Source: Prevotella sp. P5-50 (lineage in GTDB: Bacteria; Bacteroidota; Bacteroidia; Bacteroidales; Bacteroidaceae). Taken from it: a DNA stretch of 64,000 nucleotides. Every line of letters begins with the position of its first letter. Positions within the stretch are counted from its first letter, which is position 1. Under the pieces are notes generated by a model. The model saw only the letters and a list, made by a program, of their open reading frames with translations. It did no database searches and was not told where the DNA came from. The translations under genes and the position numbers were made by a program. Of the stretch, positions 53,926 to 61,909 are shown piece after piece. Location of the stretch: positions 1 through 64,000 of the forward strand of contig NZ_NPJA01000016.1 of the NCBI RefSeq assembly GCF_002251295.1. Reading direction: 5' to 3'.

Positions 53926-54846
53926 TTATTTCTCTATTAAATCTCTTAGTCGCTCTGCTTCATTCTTTAATTTTTCAGGATTCTGGTCTGCCAGTTTCTG
54001 AAGATTGAGAAGCTTCCATTTGACAGATGGAAAGTCCTTGAAATGTGCAAACTCATAGTTGTCCCATTCGGGTTCACCATATTCAAAACTAACGAGAAAT
54101 CGACGGTCTGCATCTGTTAAGATGTTGTTAACGTCAGCTATCAGTTTGGTGCGTGTTTCTTCAAATTCTTCGTATGAAAATGGAGTATCGGTCATACCAA
54201 CAAATTGATTGGCAAGAGCCTCATGCTGATCAATAAGAGTCGGAGCAAACGATTCATGAATGGGACGGTCACTACCTAGTAAACAGAAGATAAGTCCCTC
54301 TCGACAATCCTTCAGTGGAATTGTCATGTACTTTACATCGAATAGGTCTCGTGGATGTTGACGTGAGAGTGCTGCGGCTACCTTGCCTCCATAGAGTAGT
54401 GAAATAGGAACAATGTCAGCGATACAATATACTTGGAACTCATCCTGAGCCTTTTCGCATAATGGAAGATGCATTAACTCACCACCTACGATACCTCGTT
54501 TTGTTTGGTTAACCTCAACCTTGACTTGTTTGCCTCGATATTCGCATAGCAATTTACAAGTATCATAGTTTGGAATGATGTGCATACCAGGGAATGCTTT
54601 ACGTGCTTTCTCGCTAATCGATTTCAGATGGAAGTTAATGTCATCAATACTTTTCTTACGGTCTGCTAAGGGAATATAAGTGAGATCAATGTCAACTGAA
54701 TACCTAGGCAGATTCCTTAGGAACAGATTGATTGCCGTTCCTCCGTGTACAGCAAAACCCTTTTCCTCCATAACCAAAGGTAAAAGCCGCAACAGAAGGT
54801 CAACCTTCTGAGCATAAACACTTGATTGTATATCTTGTTTATTCAT
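53926..54846 (-). CDS. AbiEii/AbiGii-family nucleotidyltransferase toxin
   Basis: A 306-residue protein with the minimal nucleotidyltransferase fold: G35-G-T37-A, then S50-V-D52-I-D54, and KVEVNQTKRG. These fit AbiEii (DUF1814) of type IV toxin-antitoxin systems, which adds nucleotides to tRNA or a similar target to halt growth on infection. It overlaps the AbiEi gene by 8 bases. The MotA-like gene follows after only 28 bases, so it may be co-transcribed with the large system. Confidence 0.9.
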   Translation of the reverse strand: MNKQDIQSSVYAQKVDLLLRLLPLVMEEKGFAVHGGTAINLFLRNLPRYSVDIDLTYIPLADRKKSIDDINFHLKSISEKARKAFPGMHIIPNYDTCKLLCEYRGKQVKVEVNQTKRGIVGGELMHLPLCEKAQDEFQVYCIADIVPISLLYGGKVAAALSRQHPRDLFDVKYMTIPLKDCREGLIFCLLGSDRPIHESFAPTLIDQHEALANQFVGMTDTPFSYEEFEETRTKLIADVNNILTDADRRFLVSFEYGEPEWDNYEFAHFKDFPSVKWKLLNLQKLADQNPEKLKNEAERLRDLIEK

Positions 54847-55603
54847 ATTCTGCTAATTCTCTTGGAATTGTTATTTTGTATTTTGAGACATAGACACCAC
54901 CTTTGCACAATTGTATTTTAGAAGTGCCAAGGTTTATTCGGCCAACATCAATAGCTTGATACCAAGGATAATTAGCCTTTTCTGCCATATAAAGAAACAT
55001 TCTTTTGACAGTCATGTTATTCGTCGTTTCAAGCAATTGCTGAACTTTGGCTGGGCGAAGTGCTGTTAATTGCTCCATGATGTAATATAAATCCATGAAG
55101 CTATATCTATTTGGGGCCAATAGAAGACATTCCATGAAAGCAAGTTCCGGGGAAGATGCTTGTACGGTATAATTATTCTGCTTTATTGCTTGTTTCTGGA
55201 TTAGGCCGAAAGCCGATGTCGTAAAAAACTCTATAGTCATGTCAAACAAATCGCTTTTTGCCCATTGGGGAGTTCTTGGCTCGTTGCTGGCTACCATAAG
55301 TTGAGGTTTTCCCATCGGTACGAAATGATAATAGCCAGATAGTTCAAGAGCGGAGTGGGCGGCTATACGATATTGTTTTCCTGTTTGCTCCTGGCAACTT
55401 GCTAAAGCTGCCAAGGCTGATAGAGAATCTCCGCTACGATACATCACACCCTTAGATAAGGATGTCAGCCAGCCAGATTTACGGTACTGCTTCATCAACT
55501 GATCAGAATACCCCTGCTTCTTTAGCCCCTCAGAAAATAGTATTCCTCCAGGGAGTATATTCATTAGTAATGAGTTGATTTTGCTCTTCGTTTCTACAGC
55601 CAT
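54839..55603 (-). CDS. AbiEi-type antitoxin and transcription regulator
   Basis: A 254-residue protein with an N-terminal winged helix (YSDQLMKQYRKSGWLTSLSKGVM) and the AbiEi C-terminal part (IAAHSALELSGYYHFVP; SPELAFMECLLLAPN). AbiEi represses its own promoter and counteracts the AbiEii toxin. It is the first gene of the directon that runs to 34845, so its DNA-binding activity may set the transcription level of the whole system. Confidence 0.85.
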   Translation of the reverse strand: MAVETKSKINSLLMNILPGGILFSEGLKKQGYSDQLMKQYRKSGWLTSLSKGVMYRSGDSLSALAALASCQEQTGKQYRIAAHSALELSGYYHFVPMGKPQLMVASNEPRTPQWAKSDLFDMTIEFFTTSAFGLIQKQAIKQNNYTVQASSPELAFMECLLLAPNRYSFMDLYYIMEQLTALRPAKVQQLLETTNNMTVKRMFLYMAEKANYPWYQAIDVGRINLGTSKIQLCKGGVYVSKYKITIPRELAEYE

Positions 55604-55632
55604 ATTTTATAATACGTTGAATATTTCAACTG

Positions 55633-55664
55633 CAAAGATATACTATTTCTTTGATAGAACCAAA
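55633..55664 (-). promoter_or_regulatory. Promoter of the AbiE / MotAB directon
   Basis: On the minus strand TTTG (complement of 55661-55664) and TATCTTTG (complement of 55633-55640) are exactly 20 bases apart, a textbook Bacteroidetes -33/-7 pair. Transcription would start about 25 bases upstream of the AbiEi ATG. No comparably strong promoter was seen between the genes down to 34845. Confidence 0.75.
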
Positions 55665-55750
55665 TGCTTGGTTAAAAAATATGCATTATTCTATAGTTTT
55701 ACTTTAGTTTTAAGTTGAAATGGCTTTGAGATAAGGTTATAATTGTCTTT

Positions 55751-55816
55751 TGGGAAAGTAGGTTTAGTTTACTCCACTTTATATATAAAGAGGGATAAAC
55801 TAAACCTACTTTCCCA
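55751..55816. repeat. 21-bp perfect inverted repeat
   Basis: TGGGAAAGTAGGTTTAGTTTA (55751-55771) is exactly complementary to 55796-55816, with a 24-base spacer that holds a small palindrome (CTTTATATATAAAG). It is located between the AbiE promoter and the TACTTTCCC repeats, and its right arm includes the first repeat. The first 20 bases of the left arm are given with their end, since the arms are fully complementary. Confidence 0.85.
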
Positions 55817-56320
55817 CGCAGAATCTACTTTCCGACGCAGAGCATCTAACACATTGATAATCAGATATGAACACAATGCAGGAACAGAGTTTGGGCCGTT
55901 GTTGGAAACGGTGGTTTTGCTTCTGCAAATCGCTGATTCTCAACGCTATATGCCGTGGTGTTCCTATTTGTTTTCTCTTGTTTTCATGTCCTACTTTCCA
56001 ATACAGAGCGTGTAACAATCTGACTATCAGTGTATATAGTGTATAACGGTCGGTAATTGAGCCGTTGGTCATACTCTCTGCACTTCCCTGTTAATCCTTT
56101 GAATATCAGCGGTTTTGCTGTTTTGCCATGATTTGACCTTCCATTGGGGAGATGTCTTCTAATTAACATTTTCTACTTTCCCACGCAGATTTTCAACACA
56201 TCTGATTATCAGTGTTTTACGTATTAAAAGGACGATAGTTGAGCCGTTGTCCTTTTGAAAACATTTTAGCTTGATTATCAGCTATTTGTCTAAGTTTTAC
56301 TTTCTCTTCTTTTCATTTTG
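55807..56320. repeat. Three ~180-bp tandem units with a TACTTTCCCACGCAGA core
   Basis: TACTTTCCCACGCAGA or a close variant occurs at 55807, 55826, 55992 and 56174. From 55826, 55992 and 56174 the pattern continues the same way: about 18 bases later a palindromic CTGATNATCAG-like segment, and exactly 65 bases from the core start a T-T-G-(A/G)-G-C-C-G-T-T-G segment (55891, 56057, 56239). The units are thus 166 and 182 bases apart. No gene is supported. The role is unknown; integrase arm-type sites, structured RNAs or replication iterons are possible. Confidence 0.75.
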
Positions 56321-56787
56321 AACCTAATTTTGCAGATTGTAAAATTAACGTATTTAACATTCAATAACACGATATTGCTATGTGCTCATATCAAAACGTA
56401 GCGTAATCTTGCTTTGTTCTGCAGATCCAGTTGTTCAACATGAACACCTCGAAGAACTTGTATGTGTTCATTCTGGCATATGCTTTCATGCTTTTTGGAG
56501 AATGCAATTCTATCTTGGCTCGACATCTTGCCGATAAGATGTATGAGTTGCAATCTATATTACCTGTTCTAATGATGATGCAAAATTACCACAAATACTT
56601 TTCATTGTGGCATTTTTATACTGAAATCAGTCAAAACACCTCAAAATTTAACTTTCTTCAGTAAAGAGAAAGAAAAAATGGAGTATCAGCTATTCATACA
56701 AGTTTATTTCGTCATATACATATATATGGCTTTCATAAACCTGTAAACTCAATCTTTGTTCCTGTTCTAAGCCATTTGAGGTCATGA
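56321..56787. other. Gene-free AT-rich spacer
   Basis: A 77-codon plus-strand open frame (56431-56664) lacks any recognisable feature and is probably chance. No other structure was seen up to the start of the ssb repeat copy at 56788. Confidence 0.4.
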
Positions 56788-57852
56788 CATTTGAGTTTGG
56801 AGAACATGTATATATACATGAGTAATTCTAAACTTAAACTTACATGCCATAAGTTGAGCCCGATGGCTGCTCATTGACGGCAGGGTCAGTCCTTCTTTTT
56901 TCTCCTTGCTGAATTACCTCTTTCTTTAGCTTCTGTGAATCGTTGCGAGAACCGTATTGCGTTTACTCTCGACATCCTAATCCCCAGGTGTGCCTTCCTC
57001 ATGTTCCCTTCCTTGTGCGTTCTCCGTCTTTTTCATCGTATTTGCACCCCCAATCTCTTCATGCTGTTGCTCAGTTTCCGACCATCCTTCAACGGCTATC
57101 TGCTCGATATTTGTTCATCGCTTGTTTATCTGATATAGATACCTGTTTCCTTTACCTAACACCGACTACTTGATTTTCTGCACTTTTCTACACTTCTTAT
57201 TTTGGACGAAGCAGACACACTTACTTTTTCCGTCGCAAAGTTAGTGCAAGCCGCATTGTATCAAGTATCAGTGCCTTATTACCTGAATTATTTCAAAAAC
57301 TTTTTCGTCTGACATCATCCCAAAAACTTTTCTGTGCCAAGGTGAAATAATTCGGTAATTCCTTGCTTGCCTGCTTTCCTTGCTAACTCTGATAGCAACG
57401 TAAAAAATAAATGTTTCACTTCTAAAATTTCAAAGTTATGAAAAAGATTGAAAATTCTTTCGTAGTAAGCGGTTTCGTAGGTAAGGATGCAAGCATCCAT
57501 CAGTTCTCAACAGCAAGCGTTGCACGTTTCTCACTGGCCATCAGCCGTACTGAGAAGAATGGCGAGGAAACAAACCGCACATCAGCCTTCATGAATGTAG
57601 AGGCATGGCGCAAAAACGAGAACACCTCTTCCTTCGATCGCCTTGTAAAGGGAACTCTCCTTACGGTAGAAGGCTACTTCAAGCCTGAGGAATGGCAGGA
57701 TGCCGATGGAGTTAAGCACAACCGTGTGGTTCTCGTCGCAACCAAGTTCTACGAAGCTGTGGAGAAAGAAGAAACTCCTGCTCCACAGGAGAGCAAGACA
57801 AAGAAGGGCAAATAACCCTTCTCGTCATCAAAGAGTGGCCTTCGGGTCGCTC
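56788..57852. repeat. Long direct repeat, copy 1 (leader + ssb)
   Basis: About 1065 bases match the segment at 59969-61033 with an offset of 3181 and only scattered substitutions, for example at 57110-57113 and 57044. The match starts with ACATTTGAGTTTGGAGAAC and ends inside the terminator after ssb. The leader part (56870-57437) is non-coding on the plus strand. On the minus strand it has a -7 element (complement of 57236-57243) and a 29-codon basic frame (56886-56975), so an antisense transcript is possible. Confidence 0.9.
57438..57815 (+). CDS. ssb: Single-stranded DNA-binding protein, copy 1
   Basis: A 125-residue OB-fold protein (IENSFVVSGFVGKDASIHQF; RFSLAISRTEKNGEET; NVEAWRKN; GTLLTVEGYFKPEEW). 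It lacks the glycine-rich linker and acidic DDIPF tip of chromosomal SSB, ending instead in a lysine-rich tail (KTKKGK), which is typical of Bacteroidales conjugative-element SSBs. It binds single-stranded DNA during transfer or repair. An identical protein is encoded at 60619. Confidence 0.9.
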   Translation: MKKIENSFVVSGFVGKDASIHQFSTASVARFSLAISRTEKNGEETNRTSAFMNVEAWRKNENTSSFDRLVKGTLLTVEGYFKPEEWQDADGVKHNRVVLVATKFYEAVEKEETPAPQESKTKKGK

Positions 57853-57856
57853 TTTT
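57831..57856 (+). terminator. Terminator after ssb copy 1
   Basis: A GAGTGGCC / GGTCGCTC stem closes a TTCG loop and is followed by TTTTTT, a standard intrinsic terminator. Confidence 0.85.
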
Positions 57857-58045
57857 TTGTGTTTTGGGCTCTCTTTTTCCTTACAGAACCATATAAATTT
57901 GCTCTTTATCCAACATTTTCCTTGCCGTTATGCATTTATTTCAAAAACATTGCGTAATTTTGCAGTCGTAAATATAAGCGTAATATAAAATGGACGATAA
58001 AACAATCTATAAATTATAGCAAAGTATAAAATAAAGTGTGACATT
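57857..58045. promoter_or_regulatory. Upstream region of the HipB/HipA module
   Basis: The -7 element TAATTTTG at 57955-57962 gives a probable start about 80 bases before HipB. Repeated short GTAA-ATATAA phrases (57967-57990) could be HipB-binding sites. Nothing else is seen. Confidence 0.45.
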
Positions 58046-58354
58046 ATGGCTGACTATTACGAATATTCCATACCAGAATTAATAAAGCTGCTTGGAGCGA
58101 GATTCAAAGATTATCGTCTGCGTAGTAACATGACGCAGAAGGATGTCTCTGAGCAATCTGGTATCACCATTACTACCATTCACAAGTTTGAGAACGGAAC
58201 GTCAGGCAATATGTCGCTTGGTACGTTCCTATTGCTGATGAAGGCTATCGGCCAGATAAATACTCTAGACGAACTGATGCCAGAACTTCCAGATTCTGCA
58301 TATCTCATCAAGTCAGAAAAGAAGGTTCAACGAATTAGACATAAGAAATCATGA
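58046..58354 (+). CDS. HipB-like XRE antitoxin
   Basis: A 102-residue helix-turn-helix protein (LIKLLGARFKDYRLRSNMTQ, then QKDVSEQSGITITTIHKFENG). The DNA-binding part is at residues 15-70, and the C-terminal tail is basic. It overlaps HipA by 4 bases (ATGA), as usual for HipBA. It should neutralise HipA and repress the module. Confidence 0.85.
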   Translation: MADYYEYSIPELIKLLGARFKDYRLRSNMTQKDVSEQSGITITTIHKFENGTSGNMSLGTFLLLMKAIGQINTLDELMPELPDSAYLIKSEKKVQRIRHKKS

Positions 58355-59844
58355 TAACAAGCTCCCTTAAAATAATGCTCTGGAACAAGGAAATCGGTCG
58401 TTTGTCATGGGATGGCAGGAAGGGAATTTCGTACTTCGAGTTCAATCCTGCTGTTATCGGTGGCGAACTAGATCCTTTCCCTCTTATTGCTTCTACCAAG
58501 TCACCTGCAAGCCGTCGTCCTATCATGGGAGATAAGGAAATGAAGCTTTACCGTAAATTGCCTCCTTTTCTTGCTGATTCGCTTCCTGATGCTTGGGGAA
58601 ATCAAGTCTTCGAATGTTGGAGAATACAGAACGGCATCCGAAACCAGGAAATCACTCCTCTTGAAATTCTCTCTTTCATTGGCAAGCGAGGAATGGGAGC
58701 ATTGGAGTTTATCCCTGAATCATCTGGCATTAAGAAGTCCGAACAACTCAATCTTAAAGCTTTGACGGACTTGGCTCAAAAGATATTCACTGAGCGTGAG
58801 AACGTAAAGATAATGCCAGATGAGTCTTTGACGATGCAATCCTTGATAGCTGTTGGCACCTCTGCAGGTGGCAGACAGCCTAAAGCCATCATTGCCATAA
58901 ATCCAAAGACTGGTGAGATAAGAAGCGGACAGATAGCTGGGCAAAAAGAGTTTGAATACTGTATTCTTAAGTTTGGTGATCCTTCACGTTCTTCTGCTGA
59001 GCTTGAAATGGCTTATTACAAAATGGCTACAGCTGCTGGTATAAACATGATGCCATGTGAACTTATTGAAGTTGAGGGACAGAATCACTTCATAACGCAT
59101 CGTTTCGATCGTGATGAGGAACGTAAGCTTCACATGCAGACACTGGCTGCCTTATACCCCGAAGCAGACAGCTACGAGAAACTGCTGATGGTATGTCGTA
59201 AGATGCGACTTCCTGAATCCACACAGGAAGAGGTATTTCGCAGGATGGTGTTCAACATCCTTGCCAACAACACCGATGACCACAATAAGAACTTTTCATT
59301 CCTAATGGACGAAAACGGTCATTGGCAGTTATCGCCAGCATATGACATGACCTATATTTTCAATGTCGGAGGTTTCCTTCCAGAGACTATGCACTGCCTT
59401 ATGATGCAAGGAAAGCTGCAAGGTCAAACCCTTGAAGATGCTCTTGCTCTCGCCAAAGATAATGGTATCAGAAAGGCAGAAACCATTATCAAAGAGGTTG
59501 CTTCTGCTATCTGTAAGTTCCGTAAATACGCAGAAGAATGTGGTGTAGGTCAGCAATGGATAGCTGCTGTTGAAACTTGCTTGAACAACCATCTGGCAAA
59601 TTGGGGCTTCTTGCCTGATAGCAGTTCACCATCATTTGATATTGATGGCATTCTATATGAGAATGTACGTGTAGAACAAACTTACAAAGGCAATTTCCAT
59701 CTTTTTTGCGAGATACAAGGAAAAGAGCGTAAGTTTGTTATATCAAAAAACAAAGCAGCGTATGCAGAGATTGAAGAAACAGGTACTTCCAACCTCTCGA
59801 TAGAACAACTGCATACACTGGTTGAAACATACCTTGCCAGGTAA
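58351..59844 (+). CDS. HipA-family kinase toxin
   Basis: A 497-residue full-length HipA. ADSLPDAWGN (75-84) and GTSAGGRQPKA (169-179, nucleotide-binding loop) are followed by the catalytic N307-T-D-D310-H-x2-N and the metal-binding D332-M-T. Conserved FITHRFDR is also present. HipA kinases phosphorylate targets such as glutamyl-tRNA synthetase and cause growth arrest; the target here is unknown. The C-terminal about 90 residues after residue 405 are an additional segment. It is flanked by the two ssb repeat copies. Confidence 0.9.
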   Translation: MITSSLKIMLWNKEIGRLSWDGRKGISYFEFNPAVIGGELDPFPLIASTKSPASRRPIMGDKEMKLYRKLPPFLADSLPDAWGNQVFECWRIQNGIRNQEITPLEILSFIGKRGMGALEFIPESSGIKKSEQLNLKALTDLAQKIFTERENVKIMPDESLTMQSLIAVGTSAGGRQPKAIIAINPKTGEIRSGQIAGQKEFEYCILKFGDPSRSSAELEMAYYKMATAAGINMMPCELIEVEGQNHFITHRFDRDEERKLHMQTLAALYPEADSYEKLLMVCRKMRLPESTQEEVFRRMVFNILANNTDDHNKNFSFLMDENGHWQLSPAYDMTYIFNVGGFLPETMHCLMMQGKLQGQTLEDALALAKDNGIRKAETIIKEVASAICKFRKYAEECGVGQQWIAAVETCLNNHLANWGFLPDSSSPSFDIDGILYENVRVEQTYKGNFHLFCEIQGKERKFVISKNKAAYAEIEETGTSNLSIEQLHTLVETYLAR

Positions 59845-59865
59845 ATCTACATATTGATACTACAT

Positions 59866-59892
59866 AAAGAGCGGCTTCGGTCGCTCTTTTTT
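59866..59892 (+). terminator. Terminator after hipA
   Basis: AAAGAGCGGC-TTCG-GTCGCTCTTTTTT forms a GAGCG stem with a TTCG-containing loop and a T-run. It is nearly identical to the two ssb terminators. Confidence 0.85.
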
Positions 59893-59968
59893 ATACCTTC
59901 TCCCTACTGAAGGAAAACTGTCTTTTTTACATTCGAAAGTATGGGTAATAGACTTGAAACCATGAAAA

Positions 59969-61033
59969 CATTTGAGTTTGGAGAACATGTATATATACAT
60001 AAGTAATTCTAAACTTAAACTTACATGCCATAAGTTGAGCCCGATGGCTGCTCATTGACGGCAGGGTCAGTCCTTCTTTTTTCTCCTTGCTGAATTACCT
60101 CTTTCTTTAGCTTCTGTGAATCGTTGCGAGAACCGTATTGCGTTTACTCTCGACATCCTAATCCCCAGGTGTGCCTTCCTCATGTTCCCTTCCTTGTGCG
60201 TTCTCCGTCTTTTTCATCGTACTTGCACCCCCAATCTCTTCATGCTGTTGCTCAGTTTCCGACCATCCTTCAACGGCTATCGGCACGATGTTTGTTCATC
60301 GCTTGTTTATCTGATATAGATACCTGTTTCCTTTACCTAACACCGATTACTTGATTTTCTGCACTTTTCTCCACTTCTTATTTTGGACGAAGCAGACACA
60401 CTTACTTTTTCCGTCGCAAAGTTAGTGCAAGCCGCATTGTATCAAGTATCAGTGCCTTATTACCTGAATTATTTCAAAAACTTTTTCGTCTGACATCATC
60501 CAAAAAACTTTTCTGTGCCAAGGTGAAATAATTCGGTAATTCCTTGCCTGCCTGCTTTCCTTGCTAACTCTGATAGCAACGTAAAAAATAAATGTTTCAC
60601 TTCTAAAATTTCAAAGTTATGAAAAAGATTGAAAATTCTTTCGTAGTAAGCGGTTTCGTAGGTAAGGATGCAAGCATCCATCAGTTCTCAACAGCAAGCG
60701 TTGCACGTTTCTCACTGGCCATCAGCCGTACTGAGAAGAATGGCGAGGAAACAAACCGCACATCAGCCTTCATGAATGTAGAGGCATGGCGCAAAAACGA
60801 GAACACCTCTTCCTTCGATCGCCTTGTAAAGGGAACTCTCCTTACGGTAGAAGGCTACTTCAAGCCTGAGGAATGGCAGGATGCCGATGGAGTTAAGCAC
60901 AACCGTGTGGTTCTCGTCGCAACCAAGTTCTACGAAGCTGTGGAGAAAGAAGAAACTCCTGCTCCACAGGAGAGCAAGACAAAGAAGGGCAAATAACCCT
61001 TCTCGTCATCAAAGAGCGGCCTTCGGGTCGCTT
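59969..61033. repeat. Long direct repeat, copy 2 (leader + ssb)
   Basis: The second copy of the segment at 56788-57852. The promoter-like leader, the inverted repeat around the GAATTATTTCA / TGAAATAATTC motif upstream of ssb (near 60467-60536) and the ssb gene are preserved. Together the copies bracket the HipB/HipA module. Confidence 0.9.
60619..60996 (+). CDS. ssb: Single-stranded DNA-binding protein, copy 2
   Basis: Encodes a 125-residue protein identical to that at 57438, and the DNA looks identical over the gene. This copy leads into the small conjugative-element genes at 61318-62558 and is probably the original location; the other copy then came with the HipBA insertion or a duplication. 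Confidence 0.9.
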   Translation: MKKIENSFVVSGFVGKDASIHQFSTASVARFSLAISRTEKNGEETNRTSAFMNVEAWRKNENTSSFDRLVKGTLLTVEGYFKPEEWQDADGVKHNRVVLVATKFYEAVEKEETPAPQESKTKKGK

Positions 61034-61036
61034 TTT
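61011..61036 (+). terminator. Terminator after ssb copy 2
   Basis: Same stem-loop as after copy 1, with GAGCGGCC pairing with GGTCGCTT around TTCG and a T-run of seven. Confidence 0.85.
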
Positions 61037-61317
61037 TTATGCATCTCCTTTTCTTTGCCGAATGGGTGTTCCTGTTATAATGATTGCCATACATCGACTT
61101 CTGGGAATCGGTAGAAATTCTGTTGCGAAGGTAATGGTTACGTCTCATCTCCTGCAAGGTCAAGGCTGCCCGCTTTGATGGAAAATCTCCACACCTTTCG
61201 GGTAGTATTTTGCATCAAAACCTTGCCAAGATAGCCGTAACACCTTCTGAAAGCAACATAATTTTTAACCATTCCCGAAGTAGTTGATCTACGAAAGGGA
61301 GAAAAAACAATATCAAT
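61037..61317. other. Leader region of the small-gene operon
   Basis: No gene. TTTGATG (61174-61180) and CATCAAA (61213-61219) form a perfect 7-base inverted repeat around ACCTTTCGGGT, which might be a structured leader. Otherwise nothing is visible up to the ATG at 61318. Confidence 0.4.
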
Positions 61318-61668
61318 ATGACGACAAGAGAATCGATTTTGAGCCGACTGACCAAGGGTGTTAGTGGCACAGACCAGGAACTTTTCAGCAAGGATGAGTT
61401 GAACAAGTTTGCGGACTTCTACCGTGACAAGTGGGACGAGAACACAAGCGAAGACGTAATTGCTGAGTCCTTTGTGGATTATTGGTGGGACACTGACAGA
61501 GCCTGCCGTAGATGCTCTGAGTGCGGCAAACTCATGCGTGAAGGCTATTGTGTGGATATGGGAGTAGCCTACTATTGCAGCGAGAATTGCTTACATAGTG
61601 ACTTCACAGATGAAGAGTGGGCAGAAGAATGCGAAAGCAATGACCAGAGTTATTACACAGAATGGTAA
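61318..61668 (+). CDS. Conjugative-element protein with Cys-rich zinc-like motif
   Basis: A 116-residue protein. The C-terminal half has CRRCSECGKLMREGYC and YYCSENC, a likely zinc-binding treble-clef-type knuckle, embedded in an acidic surrounding. Proteins of this look are frequent next to ssb and DUF3873 genes in Bacteroidales conjugative elements; the function is not known. The start MTTRESILSRL follows a purine-rich GGGAGAAAAAA. Confidence 0.65.
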   Translation: MTTRESILSRLTKGVSGTDQELFSKDELNKFADFYRDKWDENTSEDVIAESFVDYWWDTDRACRRCSECGKLMREGYCVDMGVAYYCSENCLHSDFTDEEWAEECESNDQSYYTEW

Positions 61669-61687
61669 CAATTCTATCAATTCAGAT

Positions 61688-61909
61688 ATGGAACAGAAAA
61701 TGACTATCAATGGAGTAAGCACCTGCACCATCGCAGGTGCTGAGAAATACGAGAAATATCAGTCGGGCATAGGCAGAAAGAGACGTACACTTGTACAATA
61801 TGACTACCGACATGCGGACGGCGAACTCTTCTCTTGTGTATGCGCAACGCTTGAAGAGTGCCGGAAGAAGCGTGATGAATGGATGAAAAGGAAGGAGGGA
61901 ACAAGATGA
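61688..61909 (+). CDS. DUF3873 family protein
   Basis: A 73-residue protein from the ATG at 61688. It shows the DUF3873 signature: NGVSTCTIAGAEKYEKYQ, then VQYDYRHADGELFSC and LEECRKKRDEW. An upstream in-frame start (61598) overlaps the previous gene and is not needed. The family is confined mainly to Bacteroidetes mobile elements and has no known function. It overlaps the next gene by 4 bases. Confidence 0.85.
   Translation: MEQKMTINGVSTCTIAGAEKYEKYQSGIGRKRRTLVQYDYRHADGELFSCVCATLEECRKKRDEWMKRKEGTR

Noticed and set aside
55751..55816. Invertible promoter
   Set aside because: The arms are only 24 bases apart, and the AbiE promoter lies outside them, so inversion would not switch transcription.
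56431..56664. 77-codon plus-strand frame with a hydrophobic start
   Set aside because: No recognisable family, no promoter, and an unusual composition; probably chance in AT-rich DNA.
56935..57173. Plus-strand frames of 67 and 76 codons in the ssb leader, repeated at 60116-60354
   Set aside because: Both copies exist only because the DNA is duplicated. The composition (C, F, L, S-rich) is not protein-like, and the two frames overlap each other.
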